Of a DNA stretch of 64,000 nucleotides, positions 30,350 to 38,114 are shown piece after piece. The notes beneath the pieces are model-generated. The model was not told where the DNA came from. It saw only the letters and a list, made by a program, of their open reading frames with translations, and made no database searches. The stretch is taken from positions 1-64,000 of the IMG/VR virus record IMGVR_UViG_3300032893_000021; one strand, 5' to 3'. Both the position numbers and the translations under genes were made by a program. Each line of letters starts with the position of its first letter. Positions within the stretch are counted from its first letter, which is position 1. Origin of the DNA: a virus.

Positions 30350-31131
30350 GCGCGGCTGGCGGTCGCGATCCGCTCTGGCCCGCCGGGGACCGCCCGATGT
30401 GCGGCGAGTGCAAGGCGGTCCCGGTCTACATGGCCGGACTCTGCGGAAGCTGCTGGGCCGCGAAGGGCCGCGCCGCGGCTGCCGTGACGTGCAGCGGGTG
30501 CGGCCACGCCCACCACTGGCGCGAGTGCCAAGCCGACGTGCTGGGGCTGCTGGGCACGGCCTACCGCTGCCCGTGCCGTAGACGCGGCCCGCGCGGGTCC
30601 GAGGGGCCGGAGGTCGGCGGGACGAGCATCCGCTCGACGCTCGGGGCAGCGGACGTGGTCCTCGGGGAGGTCGAGGAGCGCACCTGGACGGTCGTCCAGC
30701 ACGAGGTCGACGGCTTCCCGGTCCCGGGCTCGACCGGCCGCCGGGAGGTCAGCCGCGAGGTGCGCTTCGCCTTCCGGCTCGAGGCGGAAGCCTGGGCCGA
30801 GGCGCAGCGCGCGGAGGGGTTCACCGAGTTCCACTTCAGCCACACCGCCTGCGGGTACTACGGGCCGACCGACTCGCTCGGGAACTGCTGGACCGCCACG
30901 GCGCGCCGCCGGATCGCCCGCTCGGGTGACCGGGTCGAGGTCGTTTGGCCCGGCAGCGCCTTCGAGGGGCGGACCGGGGTCGTCGAGCAGGCGTTCGACG
31001 AGACGGCCAACGTCGTCCTCGACTCGCCCGGCGTCCGCGAGCCACACATGAACTTCGGGCTCCAGGAGCTGCGGGTCCTCGACGAGGCCTGGGAGGACAA
31101 CATGGAGAGGTTCGCGAGGGGCGACTCATGA
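30346..31131 (+). CDS. zinc-ribbon plus KOW-like domain protein, 261 aa
   Basis: N-terminal C-x-x-C motifs (CGECKAVP, CGSCWAAKG, CSGCGHAHHW, CPCRR) suggest two zinc sites. The middle is alpha/beta. Residues 190-235 (GDRVEVVWPGSAFEGRTGVVEQAF) look like a KOW/SH3 barrel as found in RNA- or polymerase-binding proteins. A transcription- or translation-related role is possible. Confidence 0.6.
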   Translation: MSAAGGRDPLWPAGDRPMCGECKAVPVYMAGLCGSCWAAKGRAAAAVTCSGCGHAHHWRECQADVLGLLGTAYRCPCRRRGPRGSEGPEVGGTSIRSTLGAADVVLGEVEERTWTVVQHEVDGFPVPGSTGRREVSREVRFAFRLEAEAWAEAQRAEGFTEFHFSHTACGYYGPTDSLGNCWTATARRRIARSGDRVEVVWPGSAFEGRTGVVEQAFDETANVVLDSPGVREPHMNFGLQELRVLDEAWEDNMERFARGDS

Positions 31132-31283
31132 CGGACACCCTGTTCGGCATCGCCGCCGTCGCGGCGATCGCGTACACCGTGACGGACCTCGTCCGGCGGC
31201 TCGACCGCTGGCTCGACCGCAAGACCGGGATGACGGCGCGCTGGAGCCCGCCGCGGCAGGCGCACCGGGGACGGCGGAGGTGA
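31128..31283 (+). CDS. small membrane protein, 51 aa
   Basis: One hydrophobic segment (TLFGIAAVAAIAYTVTDLV) and a very basic C-terminus (RRR). ATGA-coupled. Confidence 0.5.
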   Translation: MTDTLFGIAAVAAIAYTVTDLVRRLDRWLDRKTGMTARWSPPRQAHRGRRR

Positions 31284-31522
31284 GCGTCAGCAGGTCCTGC
31301 GACCGCTGCCGCATGGCGCGCCAGCGCGTCCTGGACGGGCGCCCGGTCAGCGTCGTCCGGCGGTACACGATGTCGGTCCAGGTCCCCGGCGGCGGGGCCC
31401 GCTACGGCTTCGGCGCCATCGACCTGTGCGACGAGTGCTGGGAGGAGGTCTGCCAGCCGAAGCAGCGCCCGACGCGCGGGACGCCGCGCAAGCACCCGTC
31501 GATGCTGGGGGCCGGGCGATGA
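31280..31522 (+). CDS. zinc-binding protein, 80 aa
   Basis: SCDRCRMARQR at the N-terminus and LCDECWEEVC near residue 50 form a split four-Cys site separated by a beta hairpin. GTG start coupled to the preceding gene. Confidence 0.55.
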   Translation: MSVSRSCDRCRMARQRVLDGRPVSVVRRYTMSVQVPGGGARYGFGAIDLCDECWEEVCQPKQRPTRGTPRKHPSMLGAGR

Positions 31523-31773
31523 GCCGCCGCCCGCTCCCGCCGGTCCGCTCGACCCACACCGGGGTCGCCGAGGCGGACGCCGCCTGCTCCGACTGCCAGT
31601 TCACGGCCGAGGGCAAGAACGCGCTCGGCCTCGGGAACGTCCACGCGCGCCGGACCGGGCACGAGGTGGTCTGCTCCCAGACGATCGTCGCGGTCTACAA
31701 CCGCAACGACGGAGCCGGGGCGCCCGAGCGCCGGGGCGCCGCGACGGACAGGCTGTTCGGAGACGTGCCGTGA
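31519..31773 (+). CDS. zinc-finger-like protein, 84 aa
   Basis: CSDCQFTAEGKNALGLGNVH...GHEV is close to a C2H2-type layout: C-x-x-C followed by a short helix and two histidines. ATGA-coupled to the next gene. Confidence 0.55.
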   Translation: MSRRPLPPVRSTHTGVAEADAACSDCQFTAEGKNALGLGNVHARRTGHEVVCSQTIVAVYNRNDGAGAPERRGAATDRLFGDVP

Positions 31774-32516
31774 GGGTCCTCTGCGGCTGGACGGACCTTC
31801 AGCCCGAGACGCGCGCCGCGCTCGACTCCTCGGGCTACCCCGTCGAGTACGTCGACTGCCGTGGCGACCAGTCGCGCTACCACGGCGCGCTCGAGGCGGC
31901 GTGGAGGGTCGGCGGCGACCTCGCCGTGGTCGAGCACGACATCGTCCCGTGGCCCGGCGCCCTCGCGGAGCTCGAGGCCTGCTGGCGCTCCTGGTGCGCG
32001 TTCCCGTACGAGCTGTCGGTCGGCTACGGGTCGTGGCTCGGCTGCGCCCGGTTCTCGGCCAGCCTGCTCGACGCGGTCCCGGACGCGCCAGCGGCCGTCG
32101 ACCGGCTGCGCGACGACGGGACGCCCCGGCGCTACTGGGCGCGCCTCGACACCCGGCTGGCCCAGGTCCTCGAGGCGAACGGGCACCGGCAGCACCAGCA
32201 CTGGCCAGCGGTCGGGCACCTCAACCCGGCCCAGAGGTTCCTCGGGGCGGTCAACTGCTCGGCATGCGGGGCGCCGGTCCCGCCCGAGCAGATGCGCCTC
32301 GGGCCGCCGCCGTACGCCTGCCGGTCCTGCGGCTGGACGCCGCGCTGCGCCGAGTCGGTCTACCGGCGCGGAGAGCGCCTGCCGTGCCCGAACAGGGCCC
32401 GTATGATTGCGCTCGGCTCGCCGGGCGCCGCATGGACTCCCCTCTGCGGGACCCACGAGAACACCGACCGCTGGGCCAACTACCCGGACATCGACTGGAG
32501 GCCCGTCACGGCGTGA
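31770..32516 (+). CDS. GT-A-type glycosyltransferase-like protein with C-terminal zinc ribbon, 248 aa
   Basis: DLAVVEHDIVPWPGALAELEAC is a DXD-like acidic motif at the end of a strand, followed by WCAFPYELSVGYGSWLGCARFS, which matches a phage glycosyltransferase-like family with related members at 34729 and 54199. After residue 155, CSACGAPVPPE and CRSCGWTPRC make a zinc ribbon. Probable substrates are virion proteins, modified DNA or host polysaccharide; context does not decide. Confidence 0.6.
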   Translation: MRVLCGWTDLQPETRAALDSSGYPVEYVDCRGDQSRYHGALEAAWRVGGDLAVVEHDIVPWPGALAELEACWRSWCAFPYELSVGYGSWLGCARFSASLLDAVPDAPAAVDRLRDDGTPRRYWARLDTRLAQVLEANGHRQHQHWPAVGHLNPAQRFLGAVNCSACGAPVPPEQMRLGPPPYACRSCGWTPRCAESVYRRGERLPCPNRARMIALGSPGAAWTPLCGTHENTDRWANYPDIDWRPVTA

Positions 32517-32986
32517 GGATCGAGATAGGCGGCGGCGCCGTCCCCGTCGACGCGACCACGATGAACCTCGACCCCGTCCACGGGGAGGGCGAGTGGAGGC
32601 GTCCTGCCCAGGACGTCCCGTGGCCCTGCGAGGACGGGACGGTCGAGTCGGTCCGCGCCTCCCACGTGATGGAGCACGTCCCGGCCGCGGACCGGATCGC
32701 CGTGTTCAACGAGGCGTGGCGCGTCCTCCGGCCCGGCGGCTCGTTCGAGGTCGTCGTCCCGATCCTGTCGGCGTCGCTCGGGCCGTCCGGCCAGGTCTTG
32801 TTCGACTGGGGGGCGCTCGCCGACCCGACCCACGTGTCACTCTGGGTCCGGGAGTCGTTCGCCTACTTCACGGGCGCGATCCGCCCCAACGCCGAGTACG
32901 GCATCTCGCTCTGGCGCGAGCAGTCCTGGAGGGTCGAGCGCCAGCCGTTCGGCGACGAGGGGCACTGGACCGGGGTGAAGCCGTGA
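32513..32986 (+). CDS. class I SAM-dependent methyltransferase, 157 aa
   Basis: MNLDPVHGEGEWRRP, VESVRASHVMEHVPAADRIAVFNEAWRVLRPGGSFEVVVP and the downstream strands match the methyltransferase core used by sugar-modifying enzymes: the acidic loop, the HVMEHV helix and the LRPGG turn are clear. The N-terminal glycine motif (IEIGGGAVP) is short. It sits between glycosyltransferase genes and probably acts on the same sugar. Confidence 0.75.
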   Translation: MRIEIGGGAVPVDATTMNLDPVHGEGEWRRPAQDVPWPCEDGTVESVRASHVMEHVPAADRIAVFNEAWRVLRPGGSFEVVVPILSASLGPSGQVLFDWGALADPTHVSLWVRESFAYFTGAIRPNAEYGISLWREQSWRVERQPFGDEGHWTGVKP

Positions 32987-33762
32987 CCGTGGCGGCCGTC
33001 TCGATGGTCAAGGACGAGGCCGACTTGATCGGGGCCGCCGTCCGGCACATGATCGACCAGGTCGACCTCGTCATCGTCGCGGACAACGGCTCGACCGACG
33101 GGACGCGGGACGAGCTCTCCGACCTCGCCCGCGCCTACCCGGGCTGGCTGGAGGTCGTCGACGAGCCGCGGGCGGCGTACCTCCAGGCCGAGACGATGAA
33201 CCGCCTCGCCGAGCGGGCCGCCGGGGCCGACTGGATCGTGCCGTTCGACGCTGACGAGCGGTGGGAGGCAGTCTCGTCCTGCTGCGTCTCGTCCCTCCTC
33301 GACGGGCTCCCGGAAGCAGTCCAGATCGTCGCGGCCGAGACGTACGACGTCGTCCCGGCGCCCGGGGCGGAGCCGTGGGGCGGACCTCTCCTCCACCGTC
33401 CGGGGTCGCTATGGGAGCTGCCGGGCCACGGCAAGGTCGCCTACCGGCCCGGGTCCGGGCGGCGCCTCGTCCAGGGGAGCCACGCCGTGGAGGGGCTCGC
33501 GACCCCGTCCCCGGACGGCTCGCTCCGCGTCCTCCACCTGCCGTTCCGGTCGCTCGAGCAGGCGCGGCGCAAGCTGCGCAACGGCAAGGCGGCCGTCGAG
33601 GCGGCCGGGGAGGCGCTTCCGCCCTCGTCCGCGTGGCACTGGCGCGAGTGGGGCGCGCTCGACGACGAGGCCCTCGCCGCGTGGTGGGCGGACTGGACCC
33701 GCCCGGAAGGCCTGGAGCCCGTCCCGTGGAGGGGGCCGCGCGAGCAGGAGGCGATGCCGTGA
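32983..33762 (+). CDS. family 2 glycosyltransferase, 259 aa
   Basis: VAAVSMVKDEADLIGAAVRH and VDLVIVADNGSTDGTRDEL are the nucleotide-sugar binding strands of GT2. DWIVPFDADERWEAV is the DXD motif. Catalytic residues beyond it are less clear. GTG start overlapping the methyltransferase stop. Confidence 0.8.
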   Translation: MTVAAVSMVKDEADLIGAAVRHMIDQVDLVIVADNGSTDGTRDELSDLARAYPGWLEVVDEPRAAYLQAETMNRLAERAAGADWIVPFDADERWEAVSSCCVSSLLDGLPEAVQIVAAETYDVVPAPGAEPWGGPLLHRPGSLWELPGHGKVAYRPGSGRRLVQGSHAVEGLATPSPDGSLRVLHLPFRSLEQARRKLRNGKAAVEAAGEALPPSSAWHWREWGALDDEALAAWWADWTRPEGLEPVPWRGPREQEAMP

Positions 33763-34325
33763 CGCCCGAGGTGATGGCCTTCGTCCGGTCAGCCCTGCCG
33801 GGCGACCTCGTCCGCGGCCGCGACGTCCTCGAGGTGGGGTCGCGGGACGTGAACGGCTCGCCGCGCCACTACCTCAAGTCACTCTCCCCGGCGTCGTACA
33901 TCGGCGTTGACGCGGTCGACGGGGACGGGGTCGACCTGGTCCTCCAGGCCGAGGGCCTGGAGGCGCACTTCGGAGCGGACCGGTTCGGGGTCGTCGTCTC
34001 GACCGAGATGCTCGAGCACGCCGAGGACTGGAGGACGGCGCTCCTCGGGATGATGGCAGTGGCGGCCCCGGGCGGCGTCCTCGTCCTGACGACCCGGTCC
34101 CCCGGCTTCGACCGGCACGAGTGGCCTGGTGACTACTGGAGGTTCACGACCGCCGACCTCGCGGCCGCCCTCGACGGGTGGATCGGCGTCGTCTCGGTCC
34201 CGGACCCGTACTACCCGGGCGCGTTCGCCTCGGCCCGCAAGCCGGAGCCGTGGGACCGCGCCCGCGCCGCCGGGCGGCTCGAGTCCGTCCTGCCCAGCCC
34301 GGCCCCCGAGGAGGAGACGCCGTGA
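33759..34325 (+). CDS. SAM-dependent methyltransferase, 188 aa
   Basis: GRDVLEVGSRDVNGS is motif I, ASYIGVDAVDGDGVDLV motif II, and VVVSTEMLEHAEDWRTAL plus AAPGGVLVLTTRS complete the core. This type is common in phage glycan clusters. Coupled on both sides by GTGA. Confidence 0.8.
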   Translation: MTPEVMAFVRSALPGDLVRGRDVLEVGSRDVNGSPRHYLKSLSPASYIGVDAVDGDGVDLVLQAEGLEAHFGADRFGVVVSTEMLEHAEDWRTALLGMMAVAAPGGVLVLTTRSPGFDRHEWPGDYWRFTTADLAAALDGWIGVVSVPDPYYPGAFASARKPEPWDRARAAGRLESVLPSPAPEEETP

Positions 34326-34732
34326 AGATCCTATGGCACCCGACCTGCGGCGGGGTCGTCGCGCCGCCCGAGGACGGCGCCTGGGCCCTCTGCCGCTGCG
34401 GCAACAGCGCCATCCGGCTGGTCGACCGGACCCGCGTGGTCGCCGAGGCCGCCTCCCGAGACGGCTCGCGGGACGCCCGCATCATCGGCCTCCACAACGG
34501 GTACCTCAACGCCGGGGTCGGGGAGGCCCTCTCGGACCTGTCCTGGAGGACACGCTGGGCGCTCGCCCGCTCGATCACGCCAGACCACTACTTGTACGCC
34601 AGGCGGGAGAGCCCGCTCGTCGTCTTCGAGCCCGGCGAGACGTACGACTCGTCGTGGAGCGAGTGGCCCGAGCCTGTCGCCCTGGGCCCACTGTTCTTTC
34701 CGTCGGATCCGGGCCGCGGACGAGTCCCTTGA
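34322..34732 (+). CDS. hypothetical protein with N-terminal zinc site, 136 aa
   Basis: KILWHPTCGGVVAPPEDGAWALCRCGN is a short Cys-rich module. DARIIGLHNGYLNAG and ESPLVVFEPGETYDSSW follow. It lies between glycosyltransferase genes and is likely part of the same pathway. Function unknown. Confidence 0.55.
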   Translation: MKILWHPTCGGVVAPPEDGAWALCRCGNSAIRLVDRTRVVAEAASRDGSRDARIIGLHNGYLNAGVGEALSDLSWRTRWALARSITPDHYLYARRESPLVVFEPGETYDSSWSEWPEPVALGPLFFPSDPGRGRVP

Positions 34733-35403
34733 TCTCCTCCTACGCCGTCGCCACGCCCAGCCGCGGGCTGATCCACTCGCGGACGGTCGAGGCAGTGGCG
34801 CGCGAGTCGGCCGACACGCCCGGCTTCACGGGATGGGCGATCACGCACGACCTGCCGATACCGCTCGCCCACGAGCAGGCCGTCGCCTCGGCGATCGGGC
34901 GCTGGCTCCCGGAGGCGGTCATCATGGTCGAGGAGGACGTGATCCCGCCCGAGGGCTCGTTCGGGGCGCTGCTCCTCGCACTCGAGGCGGGGGCCGACGT
35001 CGCCGGTGTCGACTACCCGGTCGGAGAGGACTGGGGCTGCGCGGTCCGCGACGAGGCAGGGGCGGTCCTATGGGTCGGGACCGGCCTGGCGGCCCTGTCC
35101 GTCCCCGCCCTCGAGCGCCTAGAGCGGCCGTGGTTCAGGACGGACCGCCGCTGGCTCAGGGGCCCCGACGGCGGCTGGCACGACGTCCCGGCGGCGCCCG
35201 ACGAGCGCGACCGCTTCGGCCAGCAGGACATAGAGCTCTGCCGCCGGGTCCGCGAGGCGGGCGGCCGCGTCTCGGTCGTCCCCGGGATGACGGCCGCCCA
35301 CGCCCAGGTCCGCGGGATGGGGCGCCAGGGCTCCAACGTCGGCTGGCACGACGTCCGCCTCAGGACCGAGATCCGCGAGCAGTACCCGGGGGACCGCGGA
35401 TAG
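34729..35403 (+). CDS. GT-A-type glycosyltransferase-like protein, 224 aa
   Basis: TTG start overlapping the preceding stop (TTGA). SYAVATPSRGLIHSRTVEAV is the nucleotide-binding start and PEAVIMVEEDVIPPEGSF the acidic motif. GVDYPVGEDWGCAV and QQDIELCRRVREAG fit the acceptor half. Ends the glycan cluster. Confidence 0.7.
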   Translation: MISSYAVATPSRGLIHSRTVEAVARESADTPGFTGWAITHDLPIPLAHEQAVASAIGRWLPEAVIMVEEDVIPPEGSFGALLLALEAGADVAGVDYPVGEDWGCAVRDEAGAVLWVGTGLAALSVPALERLERPWFRTDRRWLRGPDGGWHDVPAAPDERDRFGQQDIELCRRVREAGGRVSVVPGMTAAHAQVRGMGRQGSNVGWHDVRLRTEIREQYPGDRG

Positions 35404-35436
35404 GCTGTACGCGCGCCCCCCGCCCGCGCTAGGCTC
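35401..35436 (+). promoter_or_regulatory. two TAGGCT -10-like boxes upstream of protease gene
   Basis: TAGGCT at 35401-35406 includes the preceding stop codon and a second copy lies at 35431-35436. Neither has a clear -35. They would start transcription 60 and 30 bases before the protease start. Confidence 0.35.
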
Positions 35437-35472
35437 TGGCGCGACAGGCACCTGGGCGCGAGGAGGCTGGTA

Positions 35473-38088
35473 CTGGCGACGCGGGCCGGTAGGGGCGACG
35501 ACATCGAGTACGGCTGGGTCCCGATCGTCAAGGTCGAGCGGGACCCGCTCGACCCGTCGGTCAGGATCGTCTACGGGAAGGTGACCGACGGGACGGTGGA
35601 CTCGGACGAGCAGATCGTCGACCCCGAGTACGCCCGGAAGGCGATGGCCGACTGGTACGAGACGGCCGCGAACGTCCGACAGATGCACAGCACGAACCTG
35701 CCACCGGCGGGCAAGGGCATCATGCTTGAGCACCGCGACGGGGACGGGGCCGAGGGCGGCGAGTGGGTCCGGTCCCGCGTCGTCGAGCCGACCGCGGTCA
35801 AGCTCTGCGACGAGGGGGTGTACGGCGGCTACTCCGTCGGGATCGCCCGGCCCCGGATCGTCCGTGACGCCCGGGCCCGCGGCGGGCGCATCGTAGGCGG
35901 GCGCATCGTCGAGATCAGCCTGGTCGACCGGCCCGCCAACTACAACGCCAAGTTCGCCCTGGCGAAGGCCGACCGGTCCGGCAGGATGGCCTACGTCGGG
36001 AAGGTCGTCTCGCTCCGGCCCGCCGAGGTGGACCCGGCGCCGCGCGCGCCGCGCATCCGCGAGGGCTCGGTCATCAAGATCACCGAGGCCGACGGCTCAG
36101 TCGCCACGGGGCGCGTCGTCACGGCCGGGGCGCGCTGGGCGCGCATCGACACGCTCGGCTACGGCGGGACCGGGATCGAGCTAGTGGACCGGCGGGGCGC
36201 GAGCGTCGAGAAGTACAGCGACTCACAGGAGCGCGACGACCACGGGCGCTGGTCCGGAGGTGGCTCGGGCGAGGGCACCCGGTCATGGCAGGACAGGGTC
36301 CCACCGGCCCACCAAGGGCGCGAGGGGCACGATGTCCACCTCGTCCTCAACGGCGGGGCCAACGTTCGCGGCACGGTGTCGTCGGTGACGCCCGACAAGA
36401 CAGTCTTCCGGACGGGAGCCACGACGGCCGGGTCGAGCCCCGGCATGAGGACGAACGGGGATCCCCCCCAGACGTACGTCGACCACTCGGAAGTGGCCCA
36501 GATCAAGGACTACACGACCAACGAGCGCGTGAGCCCGAACAACATCGTACTCGGCACAGTCAAGGCGCAGGCGGGGCCTAATCCGGCCGACATGGAGGAC
36601 TCTGTGGCAGACGACGCGGACACCACCAAGGGGGCCGACCTCGCGTCTGCCGCCGAGAACATCGCCGACGCGGCGGACGACCTCAAGGACGCGGCCGGGG
36701 ACCTCGGCGACACGGCCGGTGGGGACGACTCGGACGACGGGGACGACTCGGACGCCGACAAGGCGGCCAAGGGCAAGGTCCCGCCCCAGTTCCTGGAGCA
36801 CCAGAAGCCGAAGGCTGGCGCCGACGCACCGGCCGACGGCGCTGCGGACGACGACTCCGCCGACAAGGCCGCGGGCCGCAAGTGCCCGTCCTGCGGCGGG
36901 ATGTTCGGCGACTCGGACAAGTGCGTGAAGTGCGGCAAGGCCTGGACGACCGACGGCACCGACGACGCCGAGAAGGCCGAGCGCAAGGCGGCCAAGGCCG
37001 CGCGCAAGGCCGCCAAGGCCGCGGCGGCCAAGATCGTCGCGGCGCCCGGCGACGGCGAGGAGGTCTCCTACCTCGTCCGGCGCGCGCACGACGTCACCTG
37101 CGGAGCATACGGGACGGACGCGCTGGCGGCCGCCTACCCGTCCGTCGAGAAGAGGCTCGGGGACGCGCTCGGCGCGTCCGCCCGCGACGCGGCCTACGCG
37201 GCCCTCGCGTCCGAGGTCCGGGAGGGCGGGACGCCAGCGGGCATCGTGGCGCTCGGCAAGGCCATCTCCGCCCTCGACGCCCTGTCGGGGCACGCCGAGG
37301 CGCTCGCCGCGGCCCGCGAGGGCCTCGTCGAGGCGTTCCGCGCGGCCAACAAGGACGCCGCCGAGCCGGTCGGGCTCCCGAGCCCGTCCGAGACGATCAC
37401 GCCCGGCCAGTTCCGGCGCGGCTACATCTCGGAGGGCCACCAGGACCAGGGCGGCACGGGCCACCCGCACGCGACGATCCCGTCTGCCACCCACCCGCTG
37501 GACCCCGCCTCGATCGACCGCGGTCCGCTGACGGACGGGCACCAGCGCTACCTGGCCTCCAAGATGGCCGAGGTCCACGACGGCCTCGCCGACTGGAGGC
37601 CCGAGCTCTGCCTGATGGACGCCGGTGGCTCGAACGCCTTCGACCGGCAGCCGTACCCGTCGCCGTCCCAGAGGCCGCCCGCCCTGCCGTCGATCCCCAA
37701 CCGGTCGGCGGACTCCGGCCCCGTCCCCGTGGTCGCCGTCCCGGCCGCGGCGCCCGTCGCCAAGACGTACACCCCCGAGGAGTTCGAGGCGGCCCTCTCG
37801 AAGGCCACCGCGCCCCTCGCCACCAAGATTGCCAACCTGGAGCAGGCGTACGAGGACCTCGCGTCCTCGCCTGACACGACGGCCGCCGCCCCGCGCGGGC
37901 TCCGGCAGCCGTCGGCCTCGGACAAGCTGGCCACCGCAGACGCCGCCAAGGCCGCGCGCAAGGCGCGGAAGGCGGAGAAGCGCTCGCGGCGCGCCGGTTT
38001 CTACGAGGACCTGGCAGGCTCCTCCGACCCCGTCACCCGGAACCGAGCGGTCGACTGGCTCGCCCGCCACGGCCGGTCCATCAACTGA
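35473..38088 (+). CDS. prohead protease (S78-like) fused to a scaffold-like region, with effector-type tag
   Basis: From the proposed CTG (871 aa) the protease occupies about 1-170: His72 in RQMHSTNLPPAGKG, Ser121 in GGYSVGIARP and the closing EISLVDRPANYN follow the S78-type order. YSDSQERDDHGRWSGGG at 248-264 is the linker tag otherwise seen before effectors. Four cysteines between 471 and 487 (CPSCGGMFGDSDKCVKC) form a zinc ribbon. The remaining Ala/Asp-rich helical region resembles a scaffold that is removed by self-cleavage in many phages. GAGGAGG lies 6 bases before CTG; the first alternative start, GTG at 35581, would delete the conserved N-terminal strands. Confidence 0.85.
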   Translation: MATRAGRGDDIEYGWVPIVKVERDPLDPSVRIVYGKVTDGTVDSDEQIVDPEYARKAMADWYETAANVRQMHSTNLPPAGKGIMLEHRDGDGAEGGEWVRSRVVEPTAVKLCDEGVYGGYSVGIARPRIVRDARARGGRIVGGRIVEISLVDRPANYNAKFALAKADRSGRMAYVGKVVSLRPAEVDPAPRAPRIREGSVIKITEADGSVATGRVVTAGARWARIDTLGYGGTGIELVDRRGASVEKYSDSQERDDHGRWSGGGSGEGTRSWQDRVPPAHQGREGHDVHLVLNGGANVRGTVSSVTPDKTVFRTGATTAGSSPGMRTNGDPPQTYVDHSEVAQIKDYTTNERVSPNNIVLGTVKAQAGPNPADMEDSVADDADTTKGADLASAAENIADAADDLKDAAGDLGDTAGGDDSDDGDDSDADKAAKGKVPPQFLEHQKPKAGADAPADGAADDDSADKAAGRKCPSCGGMFGDSDKCVKCGKAWTTDGTDDAEKAERKAAKAARKAAKAAAAKIVAAPGDGEEVSYLVRRAHDVTCGAYGTDALAAAYPSVEKRLGDALGASARDAAYAALASEVREGGTPAGIVALGKAISALDALSGHAEALAAAREGLVEAFRAANKDAAEPVGLPSPSETITPGQFRRGYISEGHQDQGGTGHPHATIPSATHPLDPASIDRGPLTDGHQRYLASKMAEVHDGLADWRPELCLMDAGGSNAFDRQPYPSPSQRPPALPSIPNRSADSGPVPVVAVPAAAPVAKTYTPEEFEAALSKATAPLATKIANLEQAYEDLASSPDTTAAAPRGLRQPSASDKLATADAAKAARKARKAEKRSRRAGFYEDLAGSSDPVTRNRAVDWLARHGRSIN

Positions 38089-38114
38089 CGCATCCCCACA
38101 GGGGAGGAGAGTTT

